From Galbula dea (lineage: Eukaryota > Chordata > Aves > Piciformes > Galbulidae), in NCBI GenBank assembly GCA_013399015.1, contig VWZX01006857.1, positions 751,696-815,695 of the forward strand: DNA of 64,000 nucleotides, written 5' to 3'. The notes beneath the pieces are model-generated. The model worked only from the letters and a program-made list of their open reading frames with translations. It did no database searches and was not told where the DNA came from. This document shows, piece after piece, positions 45,778 through 58,099 of the stretch. Numbering within the stretch: the stretch's first letter is position 1; every line of letters starts with the position of its first letter. A program made the position numbers and the translations under genes.

Positions 45778-48095
45778 GAGTGCTCATGTCCCCAGGTGTG
45801 AGCCACCCCCACCTCCTGCTGGTGACTGGGGAGATGCCAAGGAGTAGCTCTGCCCTCTCTCAGGGCAAAAAGGGGGTTCACAAGGTCCACCTTCTGATGG
45901 CCCAGCCCCTCTCCAAGCATCCCCAGCAGATGCAGCTTGAGCTTGCAGAGAACCACTCATTTTTATTCTGATGAAGGTTTGGGATAGGTGCTTTTGTAGG
46001 CAGCTCACAGCCACAGCTGGGAGCAGCTTAAAAATCCCCACCCAAACCCAAAGAAATCAACAAATGGGCAGAGTAGCCATGAAAATGACTCCTGCATTTT
46101 TTATTTGGTCTTTGTTTGCCAGTAGGAATTGAGGTCAGAGAGTCCCTCTTTGGGGCAAGAGTGCACTTTATTTATTCTGGCATGGTTTTTCTCTGGTTAA
46201 CCCTTTTTCTCCTGTGCTCTTTAAAGCAATGTTTGCACTGTCTCTTGATGTCCACGAGGTTCAGCTGGGAGAATGGCATGATATCTTCACCTCACAGGCA
46301 GTGAAACTCTTTGTTCCAGCCCTTTTGCCACTCACCCAAGATCTTGGCCCCATGCAGACACAACACTCTGCATTTAATTTGTAGCAGTAATTGGAGCCAT
46401 GGCCTGCAGTAGTTCCTAGTAGAGCTGTGATTCCTCTTGTTTTACTTTCAGTAAATGACTTGTTTAAAATAGCAAATCAAGCTGCATTCAGCCATCATAA
46501 CAGAATGGTCACTAGGCTGTTATTAGGTGTAAGAAGAAAGATAAGAGGATAATTGCAAAGGCACCAGACAACATATAGAAACACAGGCAATTATCTGAAA
46601 TAAAGACTATGAGGAAGGACTGGAAGTGCTGCTAAGGTCTTCTCTGATTTAAACAGGTTGAGTCCCTGTGCTTTATGCAGGGGGAGTTCAGAGAGCAGAG
46701 GCTGGGCATTAATGCTCAAGGATGTGCCACTAACATTTAAGTGCAGCATGTTGCAAGGGGGAGTCCCAGCCACACTTCACAGGCTTCAGCATGGAGCAAG
46801 CAAGGACCATAAGGATCAGAAACTTCCCAGCTTTTCTCCTCATTCTGTTTCCATCCCATCAGTTTGTCCCTGAAGAGATGTCTAAAGGAAAGCTGTGTTC
46901 CTGTAAATAGGGAGAGTCAGTTGATCATGTAGGATTTCAGACTGCTGTTGCAATTTGAAGGTCTCTAATGTCAAGTTGTCTGTAATTTGTACTGAACCAG
47001 AAGCAAAATACTGCTGTGCTGTCACTGGAGTGTCAATGACTTCTCAGCAAAACTGAATCTCTGTGACATTTACACATCCTAAGGACCTGTCTGAGCTTTG
47101 CATTCCACTGAGATGATGCAGGAATAACAGTTTCTTTAGGCTTCAGATTGAAGCTCTTCTGGCATTTTGCAGCTATAGCAATGGGAGGGGGGAAAAAACC
47201 CCTGATAACTTGCAACTGACCTTCTGTTCTGCTTTTTGGGAGCTGTACATGCTTCAGAGAGATGGATGGGGCTTGAAGGACTGCAGGCTGACTGGAGGTG
47301 TATATCTGGTTGTAGAATTAAAACCTATCTGCCTTTGGGGAATGTATTTTTACCAGGCATATTGAAGAGACCATGGGTGTACAGATGCTAAAGAGGCAGA
47401 GCTTGGTGCTAGTTTTCTTAAGCCCAGGAAACCAAGCAGATGTATTATTTCTTTGTTAGCAATGCACAAATAAACAGCAACTTAAGAAATCAGGAATGTA
47501 AACCCTAAATCTCCATAGGAAATCTCACCAAGAAATCCCAGGAAAATGAGTTGAGAACTGGACTCCACAGATTTGTTTAAGGAAAACAAAGAGCCTCCTG
47601 GTTTATATGTCTCCTAGGAAAGAACACACTCAATAAACCAAAGGTTCAGTTAATAGCCTTTGGTGATTTGGTAGCATAAAAATGAGTGTTGTGAATGCTG
47701 CTGTGTTGAGATACCAACTACTTCTTCTCACCATCAATTGTTGTTGATAGATATACCTGTGTAAAGTGTTCCCCCCATCACAGTCCAGCTTGATCCCTTG
47801 CCATTCAGCCAAGTTGCAGTCATTTAGAGTACTTAGGTATTGCAATAGTTTCTATGACAACAGATGATGATGTTAAGAGTAAAGAATTTTGAGTTGGGTC
47901 TATGAATAGGGAGATAAAGGCACTAAATTGCAGAGGGAAAGCTTTGCTTCCAAAGATTTAGCTTAACTAGCTCCACTATTAATATTTACCAGCAAACAAA
48001 GCCAATTGCATGCAGAGCAAATACACTCAGACTTGGAAGTCTTAAGAAGCAGATTTTTGCCTAAAATTCTTTACTTTGTGGATTTGATTATGTTG
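45778..48095. other. Unique non-coding stretch
   Basis: No repeat or exon recognised. 46430-46600 is AT-rich and repeat-free. 'ggggggaaaaaacccc' lies near 47187. Confidence 0.5.
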
Positions 48096-48158
48096 GTGAT
48101 GAGTATGGTTGGACTTGATGATCTTAGAGGTGTCTTGCAACCTTTGTGGTTCTGTGCT
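48096..48158 (+). mobile_element. Short CR1 3' tail, class B
   Basis: 'gttggacttgatgatcttag' 'aggtgtcttgcaacc' 'tttgtggttctgtg': about 60 bp. Confidence 0.75.
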
Positions 48159-48997
48159 TAGTTCCTGTGCTCCCTGTCTGAGCACAAACCTGGGCAGAGA
48201 CTGGTCCTTCCCATGGCATGGAAAGGGAGGCAGGGATGCTGAAGGCCTCCACTGGCTCACTCTGCATGGGATTGAGAGCAGCTGCCAAACCCTTTCAAAC
48301 ACAACAAGACCACACAGCTGAGTGAGGATAGTCCCAAAACCTTGGGATTACAACTCCTTCACTTGCAGAAGAACTCTTTCAGTCCCTTCCCAGTGTCCAC
48401 CTCATGCAAAGCCCACTTGCTCTGTGATTTCAAGACCCATTCTCCTGCCTCCAGTTTGACTCCTGCCTGCTTTATCTCCACATAAAGCTACATTGTGGCT
48501 TCCCTCTTTGTCTTTGGACAGTGCTGAACAGAAAGGAGCCTTGTCCTGCAGCTAGGAGCCAATATCTGACCCTAGGACACAAGCAACACAGGCCAGGAAA
48601 AGTCTCCCCTGCTGGTTAGTAAATGTCAGGATTGCAAAGGGATATCTATTGCTCAAGTTTAGGCTGCATCATTAATTTAGTATTATTTGGACATGGATAA
48701 TAAAACCTGCTTACCAACAATGGTCCAAAAAGGCCATTAGAAACCCACAGCTAAGAAAGCTTAAAGTTCCTGCCAATCCCAATGGCAGCTGCACAGAGAG
48801 AGAGAGAGAGAGAGAGGAGAGGATCCTGGTTTCATGGCCAAGTTTGCTGTAATCAGTAACCAGCAAAGCAACATCCTGCCAGGCCTAATGGACAGCCTAG
48901 GAGGTGCTCAGCTCCCATGGACCAAATCCTGCTGGGAGCAGAGGTTATTCCAAGGTAAGGCACTTAGTCCTGCTGACCACCCTCTTGCTGTTACAAG
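48159..48997. other. Unique stretch with GA microsatellite
   Basis: A (GA)n run at about 48794-48816. Nothing else recognised. Confidence 0.6.
48794..48816 (+). repeat. (GA)n microsatellite
   Basis: About eleven perfect AG units within gcac...ggagagg. Confidence 0.9.
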
Positions 48998-49047
48998 GCC
49001 AGGATGCTGTTGGCCTTCTGGACTACCTGGGCACACTGGGTGACACT
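48998..49047 (-). mobile_element. CR1 ORF2 sliver
   Basis: 'gccaggatgctgttggcctt' 'ctggactacctgggcacact' matches, on the reverse strand, the CR1 ORF2 segment coding 'ANGILG'-type residues after the reverse transcriptase domain. It lies on the wrong side of the next CR1's tail, so it is a separate fragment. Confidence 0.55.
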
Positions 49048-49121
49048 GGGGTCAACACTCTCTCCTGGAGAAGGGACTGTGCTCAGCTCCTTGCCTCAGG
49101 CTGCACAGCAAACATTTCCTC

Positions 49122-49415
49122 TCAGAATCATGGCATGGTTTGAGTTGGAAGGGATATTTCAAGGTCATCTAGTCCAAGATCCCAACAGTGAACAGGGACA
49201 TCTGCAACTAGATCAGGTTGCTCAGAGCCCCAAACAACCTGACCTGGAATGGTTCCAGGGATGGGACATCTCCCACCTCTCTGGGCAACCTGGGCCAGTG
49301 TTTCACCACCTGCAGTAAAAACTTTCTTCCTTCAATCTAGTCTAAATCTCCCTCTTTCAGTTGAGAACCACCACCCCTTGTCCTGTCACAACAGTCCCTG
49401 CTAAAAAGGTTGTCC
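49122..49415 (-). mobile_element. CR1 LINE fragment, class C
   Basis: 'ctcagaatcatggcatggtt', 'gggacatctgcaactagatc', 'ccaaacaacctgacctggaa', 'ccaccccttgtcctgtcaca'. Confidence 0.93.
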
Positions 49416-49611
49416 TCATCTTTCTTACAGTCCTCCTTGGTGCAAACCCATAAAGCCACCATAGATGAAGCCACTGAGCTTACAGCTGTAGCCAGCCCTG
49501 ACCTGTTTTGTCAATTCTGGAATGGATACAAAGGACTAAACCTCAAACCCTTATTTTCTGCAGCTGCTGAGTACAGTTGCTGCTCTGGCTTCTTACTCTG
49601 CTCACCAGCAG

Positions 49612-49729
49612 GACAAAATTTACTGACAGAAGGATTTTTTTGGGAAGTAAAACTAGACAAGTCCAGTTTTGTTATGGGCTAATCTGGGCTAAAGCATGTG
49701 CCAGCTCTTGTAACCTTCTCATGCCTGCA
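49612..49729. repeat. Unassigned 118-bp repeat, copy 1
   Basis: Shares about 92% identity, by eye, with 51760-51877 in the same orientation, from gacaaaatt to catgcctgca. On the minus strand it has 'ataacaaaactgg' where copy 2 has the AATAAA polyadenylation signal. No family recognised; an LTR fragment is one possibility. Confidence 0.85.
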
Positions 49730-50079
49730 CTTTGTTTTCCACTAAATGTCAGCTCTGATAGACCAGCCTGCTCATCTGAAAGGGCAGGTTTTTGCTTCAA
49801 TAAAAACAAACCTAGTTAAAAAGATAGACAGTACCTCAATAAAAAATACCACAGACACATGAAATGCTCAGTCTTAATTGGTATGGCTATGAGGCACTGT
49901 TCCCTTGCTGGCATATGCTAGTGGAGAGTATTTGTTGTCAGGGGAGTTTCAAGGTTATAAAGCATTTTAAAGGTGTTGGAGAGTGTGTAAATTAAGCTGC
50001 TCCAGGTAGGTAATGGTCCCATGATGGCAGGACTAAATATGCTGGTGCCTCCAGGTAAGAATTTACCATGGTAAAAAAA

Positions 50080-50388
50080 GAGAGAGAGATTCTTCACCCA
50101 GGTAGAAAGCAACAGGACAAGGGGAAATGGCTTCAGACTGAAGGAGGGAAGATTTAGATTGGATCTTAGGAAGAAATTCTTTATCCTGAGGGTGGTGAGA
50201 CACTGGCACAGGTTGCCCAGAGAGGTTGTGGCTGCCCCAGCCCTGGCTGTGTTCAAGGCCAGGTTGGATGTGGCCCTGGGCAACCTGGTCTAGTGTGTGG
50301 CATCCCTGCCCATGGCAGGGGGGTTGGAACTAGCTGATCTCTAAGGTCCCTTCCAACCCCAACCACTGTATGAATCTATGAGTCTATC
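50080..50388 (+). mobile_element. CR1 LINE fragment, class E
   Basis: 'ggacaaggggaaatggcttc', 'gttggatgtggccctgggca', 'ggggttggaactagctgatc', tail 'actgtatgaatctatgagtctat'. Very close to the copy at 51100, in the opposite orientation. Confidence 0.94.
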
Positions 50389-50418
50389 AAATCCTATTGG
50401 CTCCAGTTACTATGTCAA

Positions 50419-50550
50419 TTCAGGTTGTTTGGGGCTCTGAACAACCTGATCTTGTTGCAGATGTCCCTGCTCACTGCAGGTGGGTTGGACTAGATAACCT
50501 TTGAAGGTCCCTTCCCACCCAAACCATTTGATGGTTCTATGATTCTGTGG
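50419..50550 (+). mobile_element. CR1 LINE 3' fragment, class C
   Basis: 'ttcaggttgtttggggctct', 'gcagatgtccctgctcactg', tail 'atggttctatgattctgtgg'. Only about 30 bp after the class E copy. Confidence 0.93.
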
Positions 50551-51099
50551 CTCATTTTGGATTCAGAGATCCAGCCTTGCAGTTTGATAACTAGAATACT
50601 CTAAAGCACACAGAGGTTAGCAACTAAAACCCTGCTCTCAGTAGCTGAGACTTTCAGCTGGATGCTTCCCCTTGCCAGATGCCAGCTCATTTCCTTGGGG
50701 CTGGGGACCTAGGAATTTTGGCAAGACAGTGAGCTCACACACTGCTCCAGCACAGCCCACCTGGAAGCCATGCAGCCAAATTAACAGTGCTTCTGCTGCA
50801 ATAAATTTCCATCAAGGGAAATGTGGACATTGAAGTGGCACATTATTTACTGGACTAGGGAATGAGGAAGCTGGAGGAAAGAGGAGCCTTTTTCACTCAT
50901 TTTGAAAAGGATGAATGAAATGGCAGGAGATTTCAGTTGTTTGTTTTTTTTTCACTGGAGATGTAAAGGAAAGCCAAATGCATTCAGCACAGCACTGCAA
51001 GTTGTGTCCTTCCTCCCTGGTAGGGTGGCACTTGACTGAGTGCTTTGTCTTGGTGGTAAAGTCTCAAGCATCTGCCTCCTCGAGGTGTGGGAGATCATT
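50551..51099. other. Unique spacer between inverted CR1 copies
   Basis: Nothing recognisable. Confidence 0.55.
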
Positions 51100-51572
51100 G
51101 ATTCAGAGAATAGTTTGGGTTGGAAGGGAGCTTAAAGATCAGCTAGTTCCAACCCCCCTGCCATGGACAGGGATGCCACACACTAGACCAGGTTGCCCAG
51201 GGCCACATCCAACCCGGCCTTGAACACAGCCAGGGCTGGGGCAGCCACAACCTCTCTGGGCAACCTGTGCCAGTGTCTCACCACCCTCAGGGTAAAGAAT
51301 TTCTTCCTAAGATCCAATCTAAATCTTCCCTCCTTCAGTCTGAAGCCATTTCTCCTTCTCCTATTGCTTTCTACCCAGGTAAAGAGTCTCTCTCCCCCAC
51401 CTTCTGAAGGTCCCCTTTAGGTATTGGAAGGCTGCTGTAAGGTTCCCCTGAAGCCTTCTCTCCTCCAGGCTGAACAATCCCAACTCTCTCAACCTTTCTC
51501 ATAGAGGAGGTGCTCCAGCTCTCTGACCATCTTTGTGGCCCTGCTCTGGACCCTCTCCAGAAGGTCCAAGGA
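51100..51572 (-). mobile_element. CR1 LINE fragment, class E, with ORF2 C-terminus
   Basis: 'agagaatagtttgggttgga', 'gcccagggccacatccaacc', 'cagtctgaagccatttctcc', then ORF2 end 'ctctcctccaggctgaacaa' to 'ctggaccctctccagaaggt'. Forms an inverted pair with 50080-50388. Confidence 0.94.
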
Positions 51573-51759
51573 GCTGATCTGCCAGGATCCCTTTGCCCCA
51601 GCCTGGCTGCACACAGCCTGACTCTCTCTCTAGCTGCCCTGGATCAGCCCATGCTGGAGTATGTGGCCCCTGGAGCTTCCCACCCCACAGAGGTGTGCAA
51701 GTGAATGGATCTCACAAGGCTGGACCAACAAGGTGTGTCTCTGGGAAGGACATGTGCAA

Positions 51760-51877
51760 GACAAAATTGACTGACAGAAGGATTTTTTGGGAAGTAAAAC
51801 TGTCTAAAGCCCAGTTTTATTATGGGCTAATCTGGGCTAAAGCATGTGCCAGCTCTTGTAACCTCCTCATGCCTGCA
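51760..51877. repeat. Unassigned 118-bp repeat, copy 2
   Basis: Second copy of the 49612 repeat; the two differ by a few substitutions, one T in a T-run and a small block near 51801. On the minus strand it reads 'cccataataaaactgggctt', with AATAAA, as at the R region of some LTRs. The flanks of the two copies are unrelated. Confidence 0.85.
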
Positions 51878-52984
51878 GGGGTAGCTCCCCCAGCTCTGGT
51901 TCACTTATTCTCTCTGCTCTCTCTTGGTAGGAAATGCTGCTGGAAAAGTATTTAGGGAAATCTTGTAAGCATTAGCAGCATGATGGAGCTCTGCAGCCTT
52001 CATGTAAATGTTATTCTGGGTTAAAAGCTTTTGATGAGTATGTTATAAACATAAGTATGTCTATGGGGACTGTTAACTCTTCCTTTGCCAAAGTGATGTC
52101 CCTTATTATGGAGCAAGGGCAACCTGCAAATTGCAGTGTTGCAATGCTGATATCTTGGGCCTGGCTGCACTTTGGATGCTGATTTAAACCATAGGTGAAT
52201 ACAGCAGAGGAGACTTGGTAACATATGTGTTTCTTCCCTAGAGAAGAAGTTGATGTTATAGAATGATGCTAACCCAAAGAGCAGCTCTAGTGAATCTCAA
52301 GACATGTAGACACCAGTGAGGGCCAGAATGTATCCAGACCACCCCAAACAGATCCTCCAAGCCCTCCTGCTGTGCCATGCATCATGTATCATGCCATCCT
52401 TGCCATCCATGGCCAGTGAGCCACCCCTGTGGGGGGTGGAGAGGCTCTGCCTGCATCAGGGACCAAGTCTCCTCCCTCATGGGGAACCAAGGGTCACTTC
52501 ACTCAGGGCTTTGGGCCAGGGCCAAAGAGCCAAACAGAGGTTTGGCTTTCAGAAGCACTGGAGCTCACCAGCACAGGGCACACTGTCACAGCAGAGCCAG
52601 GTGAGGAGCTGCCTGCCTGCTACTCACACAGGCACCTGAAAATACCAGCACAAGGGAGGACATCCTTTAGGAAGCAGAAATACCAAAGATGCAGAAGTGC
52701 ATCCAAAGTCTCTCATGGCCTAAAAGCTTGTATCTGGCTACTGTTCATTCCCATTAAGAGGAATTTTCCTATGGGAAAGTTGGCTCTGGAAGCAGCAGAG
52801 AGCAGATCTTAAATGTATGTGGGTGGCAGATGCAATGCAAGCAGCACCATCACCCCCAGGGCATGGGTGTTTGACTGACTGGGGGCAGGAGGGACACAGT
52901 CACCCAGATATCCTTGGGGTAGGAGCTCATGGAAGATGGATTCACTTCTTCCTCCTGGGAGATTTGGAAGGTACTGAGAAGCCC
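51878..52984. other. Unique non-coding stretch
   Basis: Three overlapping + frames at 52316-52812 have no known motif. Confidence 0.5.
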
Positions 52985-53057
52985 TGCCAGGCAGGGGGGG
53001 TTGGAACTAGATGATCTTTAAGGTCCCTTCCAACTCTGCAATTCTATGATTCTATGA
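52985..53057 (+). mobile_element. Short CR1 3' fragment, class E-like
   Basis: 'gccaggcaggggggg' 'ttggaactagatgatcttta' 'attctatgattctatga': about 70 bp with a clean double octamer tail. Confidence 0.85.
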
Positions 53058-53892
53058 CATGAGCTCTCCTCCTCCACTGTGGCAGCTTATGCAGAACTGG
53101 GGTGAGGGCTGAGAAGCCCAGGGTGGAGGGGAAGATCACCAACACATCCTAGTAGAGCATCCCATGTCCACAGTGGTGGGGACAGTAGGGAGCCTTGCCT
53201 TGGAGCAGGGAGTGGGGAGGGATGGAAGAGCTGATGTGCTGCCACCACATCTCCTTCCCACTGGAGGGGAACAAATTATCCTCATACTTCTAACATTAGC
53301 AGCCATTTCCATAACCAATTAACCTCTGCATTCTACCATCAAGCATCTGAAAAAGGTGTTGTGACACACTTATTAAAGGATGGAAGGGACTTGGTGGCTG
53401 GCATGCATAATAAAGGGCAGCCTTGCTTTCCCACTTGAATTTCTGAGCAGGGGCAGATGAAATGAAATCCTTACAAAAGAGAACTATTTCCCCCTGGTTT
53501 GGGAAGGATTTCTCCTAGGTTTGCAAAGCATTTGCAATGGAAATTTGGGGGTTTATTCATTTGCTTTTAAAGTAAGATTTATTTTCTAGCAAAGTAAATG
53601 AGGACAGAAATTGTTTTCCACATTTGTCACTTTCTTTTCAAGACACTACCTGCTTTTTTTGGCTTTCTGTTCCTCTCATCAAGCTGATGACACCTGATTC
53701 AGGGCCAAACAGCCCTAAATGTCAGTCTGGATTTGCTGCCAGAGGCCTCCCTCCTCTTTTCTCTCCCAGGAGCTGCAGCAGACAGTGAACTTCATTTCTT
53801 CTGATGGACCCCCATGCTCAGACAGGACCAGGCAGAGGGAGGGTGCTTCAGCCCCAGTCCTCAGTGGTGGGGTCCTTCCCTTCCAGAAATGT
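53058..53892. other. Unique non-coding stretch
   Basis: Nothing recognised. Confidence 0.5.
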
Positions 53893-54060
53893 CTGAACCT
53901 TGCTCAGATCATCAGCCACTGCCAGGTCACCCCTAAACCATGGCCCTCAGCACCACATCTACACATCTTTTAAACCCCTCCAGGGATGGTGACTCCACCA
54001 TTTCCCTGGGCTGCTTGTTCCAGGGCTTGGCAACCCTTTTGGTACAGAAAACTTGTTGGA
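53893..54060 (-). mobile_element. CR1 LINE fragment, class B, tail lost
   Basis: 'accatggccctcagcaccac', 'ttaaacccctccagggatgg', 'tgttccagggcttggcaacc'. The octamer tail and the last ~30 bp are missing or decayed at the left edge. Confidence 0.9.
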
Positions 54061-55231
54061 AGAATGGGGGTTTTTTTGGGTACAATTTGCTGCCTTAAAA
54101 CTCCTTTGCTTTATCCATGCTTACATGACACCTATGAACATTCCTGTTCAAACCTCAGGTTGCCACCAGCCAGGCTGCCAAGGAGTGTGGAGTCAGGAGG
54201 CACTTGCAGCACCCCTGGGATAGGCTACATGTAAATAAAAATATTTCACCACTATCCAGTTTTATGGCAAAAATCAAACCAGAAATATTCAGCTGGAGTG
54301 AATGGGAGAAGAGGGAGTATTTCCTAAAGAGCTCCACAGGTTTTTTCTTTCTAATCTCTTCTTTTTTCCCCCCAGATGACAGAGTCTGTGTGGTTTTATT
54401 TCCTTGAGAAGGCAGAGTTAGACCCACACCAGCCATACCTTTCTTTTTTATTATTTAGCAAACCACCCTGACACTTTTATTTCCAGATCAAAGCAAGGCA
54501 AACACCATCACTCCAAGCCTCATCTCCTTTTATTTTTCCCCCATAAAAGAATGTTATGGAGTTTACTTGGTGGTGCTACTAAGGAGGTCACTTCAGCACT
54601 GATTTCACATGATTAGCACTCTATCTGGTAGAAGCTGATGATCTTTGGCCACTGTAAAACATGATTCCCAGGCCAGGTGTTGGGCTCTCAGCCAAAATGT
54701 TGTGTTTTTTTCCCAGCACTGCACTACAAAGGGCCTCCATGGTGATAGGAAAGATATACTTCCTTTAGGGATCAGAGATAATTAACTCTTTATAGTTGCT
54801 CTTTTATTATTGCTGAACCCATGCCAAACTTTTGCATTGCTTTACCTAATAAAAGTACCTCCTGCACTGCTGGTAGGACCCAAATTACTTTTTTTCATTC
54901 ATTAACAGTCAGGCCTTTAACTACATTTGGAACTTCTTTGTTGTAAAAACCCTCTCAAAATTAGTCATTCCTGAGCATTTCCACTGCATGCCTTCAGTTT
55001 CCAAACTTCATAACCTAATTGTTCTGACCAAAAGGGAGGAATTTAGAGAACATACAAGGAAGTCAAAGTAACAACAGCATATGTTTCAAACAGCCACCTA
55101 AGAACCACACTGGAGGTGTTATGCTCTCCTGCTGTTGCAGCAGTGAACCAGCTCACTTCCAGATTCCTTAATAATAACAATAATATCACTGTTCATGTGC
55201 AAACCTCCAAGAATGGTATGAAACAGGGCAG
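54061..55231. other. Unique AT-rich stretch
   Basis: 54430-55180 is AT-rich. An 'aataataacaataatatc' string lies near 55170. No gene recognised. Confidence 0.5.
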
Positions 55232-55350
55232 CCCCATCATCCCAGCTTGGCAGATGGGGAAATGAGAGAGGGAAAATGATTTGCCTGGTGCTAACAGAGC
55301 AGCATCAAAGCCAGGACAAGAGCTCAGCTTCTTCATGGCTGACCACACTC
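55232..55350 (+). mobile_element. MIR-like SINE relic
   Basis: 'cagatggggaaatgagagag' 'ggaaaatgatttgcctggtg' 'ctaacagagcagcatcaaag' 'ccaggacaagagctcagctt' follows the MIR consensus order (gatgaggaaactgaggc ... agtgacttgccca ... ggcagagctggga). The best-preserved MIR-like copy in the window. Confidence 0.65.
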
Positions 55351-57593
55351 TGCCCATTGGCTGCTTCTGTCCTTTCCCAGACCAGGTACAATTTAAACCT
55401 GGTGAAAAAATGGCAGATCTCACCCCTTGCTTCCAAGCAATGCCAAGACCAGAATCCACACACCTCCCATAATTCATTCCTCTCCTTGGGACCTGCACCT
55501 CTCCTCTTCCATGCTCCTCCTGTGGAGAAGCAATGTGCATATGAGGGCATCACCCTGTGAGCTGGAGGCTCCTCAGAGAAGCACAAGGCCATGTGCTTTA
55601 TTCATTCCCCTGAGAGGTAACCTGCTCAGCCATGCTGGCAAACCCTCTTCTGATGAAGCCAAAAGCCTGAGGCAGAAGTCACCCAGCCTCCCTGGTTACT
55701 GGAGGGCCAGCTTTCAGAGGAGGGAGTTGCTCTAGGGGTAAGTGTGCCCTGCCACTTGTCACCATCTCATACACTCTCAACTGTTAAATTAACTTGCAGA
55801 GGCAAGCAGTGTTTTTTCTCAGAGGCCATTTGTAACATTTGCCTTTCAAAAGCTAGTGAAAAGTTACACAGCAGCCTACAGGAAATAATGAAAGGAAAAA
55901 GGAACACAAGAACAAGCCCACAAAATGTTTCTCTTTTCTCAGCTCTGCAATCCTGATCTTTAATGTGAGCAGCACTGAAGGCAGCCTCAGGACCAACATT
56001 GCCTGCCTGGGAGCAGCACAAGGAGCAGTGGTGTCCCATGGCACTGAATCTACACACCCCCAGGAACAGGATTGTGCCTCAGAGCCAAGCCTGTGGACTA
56101 GCTCTGTCCACTCCAGTTGCACAATAGTGCACTTAAGACAGCTTCCACCTCTCTGCTCACCTCAGGATGGGGACATTTGGAGTTGGGATATGTAAGGAGA
56201 AGTGTGAATAAGAACTCAATTAGTCTATGAAGGTTCCTGAGGTCCCTCAGGCTGAAACACACCACAAAAGCTATCACCTGGACAATTGTCACTGGTTACA
56301 GCTGGGCTGGCTACTAAATGAGTGACAGATGCTCTCTGTGAACCTCTCTCCCTTCCCAAAGGGCAAAAGAAGGAGAATAAGGGAGAGAGACTTCTGGATT
56401 GGGAAAGAAAACTAAAACTACTTGAATGAAAAGAACAGCAATAAAAAAAATATATATAGAAATAGCTAAAGACCCAATCTCTAACCCAACCCCCAGATGG
56501 CAACAACATCACCATCACCACTGATGCTGTGGCAGCACTGAGGAAGTCCTAGACTGAATTCAGTGGCTGTTGGGAACCAGGTTCTGGAGCTGGACTCTGG
56601 AACTGGATTCAGGAACACAGATTTGGATCACAGGCAGAAGGGACAGAGTCCTCCTCAGACACTGGCCACTGAAGAAGAGGCTTGACCCTCATGATCCCTC
56701 AGCTTTATCCTGAATATGACACCCATGGAATCCCTTGTTGGTCAGTTTAGGGTCACCTCTCCTTTCCCCTCCTCCTAGCAGGTGTCACCTAGTACTTATT
56801 GCACCCCAATGTGGGACAGAAGATTTAGCAGTGACCCTGGTTTGCACATCAACCCTTGGGACTAACTCTAAATATCAAGTGTTCTCACTGCTAGAAGCAG
56901 ACACTGTCTGTGAGAACATGCTGTTAACTTCAGACAGTGCAGAGACTGAGAAGAGACTGAGCTCAAAAGTAAAACCAGTGAACAGAATGAGTTCTGTTCT
57001 AACTCAAACCAGGACAACTACCCCATGGCAACTGGGCTGGAGTGCTGCTTTTCCTCCAGCTTTGCAAAGGCAGCATGTGTCCCTCAGGCTGTTGCTATTG
57101 TCTGTGCTGGAGCTCACAGCACTGGGGCAGAATTCCTCCTCTTGGAAAGAGCAAAAAAAAAAAGGAAGGTATATCTTCTGAGAAATGCTGCTTGTTGGAT
57201 CAATATCCATTCTGCTCCTCAACTTGGAACTTCCAGAGGTTTATCAACACCCTTGGAATTTTCAGCTGAAGAGCAGACTGTTCACTGTATACCATGCAAC
57301 CAGGTGGAATAAAGATTTGCAGGTTTGCCACTCAGTGAATCCAGAAGGAAATGAAAGGAAGAAAAGATAAGTAATATTCACCACATTTTGGGATTTGCTT
57401 TTCTTTTGAAGAGGCATCTGAACACAGCCTGAAAACATAATCTTCCCAGATCCAAGCTCCAGGATTTTAATCTGGATTCCTGACTGATAGGAATTAAAAG
57501 CTGACAGCACAACAGTATTTTATGTAAAAGAATGATTGGCCTAATGATATTCAACTGAAGCATGGCTTCCAGATTGGAACTGGTCACACACAT
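55351..57593. other. Unique non-coding stretch
   Basis: Frame 56735-57181 (148 codons) carries no known motif; an A10 run lies near 57154. 56380-56460 is A-rich with a short TATATA run. Confidence 0.5.
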
Positions 57594-57712
57594 AAAGCAC
57601 AGGGAATAGCTTAGTTACCCAAGATCACAAGGATTGTTAATAGAACCAGGATCCACATTCAACATCTTTTTCATTCTCTGCTCTTTGTTCTACCCATTAG
57701 TACACACTGACT
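57594..57712 (+). mobile_element. MIR-like SINE relic
   Basis: 'agcttagttacccaagatca' 'caaggattgttaatagaacc' 'aggatccacattcaacatct' then 'tgctctttgttctacccatt' follows the MIR 3' half (cccaaggtcacacagc ... gaacccaggtct ... gctcttaaccactat). Confidence 0.6.
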
Positions 57713-58099
57713 CCCTTTGGTAAAATCCTTTGTATTTCCAACTTATCAGGGTCTCAGCAAAGAAAGTCATGTGCTTTTATCTGCTCATTCCCTTTAATAA
57801 GTGTCACAAACATTCTGTGTGATTGATTAACTGGTACCAAGAAAGAGACAAAGTAGGAATATGCACATTAGCATATTTTTCTTTGCTCATAGAAATGCAT
57901 TTACTAGGTAGGCAGCACTTATAATATATGAAGCTGCCAAGAGCCTTAAACAAAGGAGGAACTGAATTACAGCACAAAAGCCAGTGACAAGGCCAAATTT
58001 ATCCTTGGTGTAACTCACTGATGTCAGTTGAGTTAAACCAGAGATGAAACAGGCTCTCTACATGTAGATGGAACCCCCCCAGTAAGCACAGAGGCCCAG
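57713..58099. other. AT-rich, repeat-free stretch
   Basis: 57780-57960 is AT-rich with 'atatgcacattagcatattt' near 57869, an octamer/homeodomain-like near-palindrome. It may be conserved; no gene seen. Confidence 0.35.

Noticed and set aside
49577..51955. Shared peptide (GLIWAKACASSCNLLMPA) of the two 118-bp repeat copies as a conserved protein
   Set aside because: The shared peptide follows from the DNA repeat; frames before and after are unrelated and the T-run indel changes the frame between copies.
56735..57181. 148-codon + frame
   Set aside because: Length is within chance for a 64-kb window, with no motif, no repeat support and no splice pattern.
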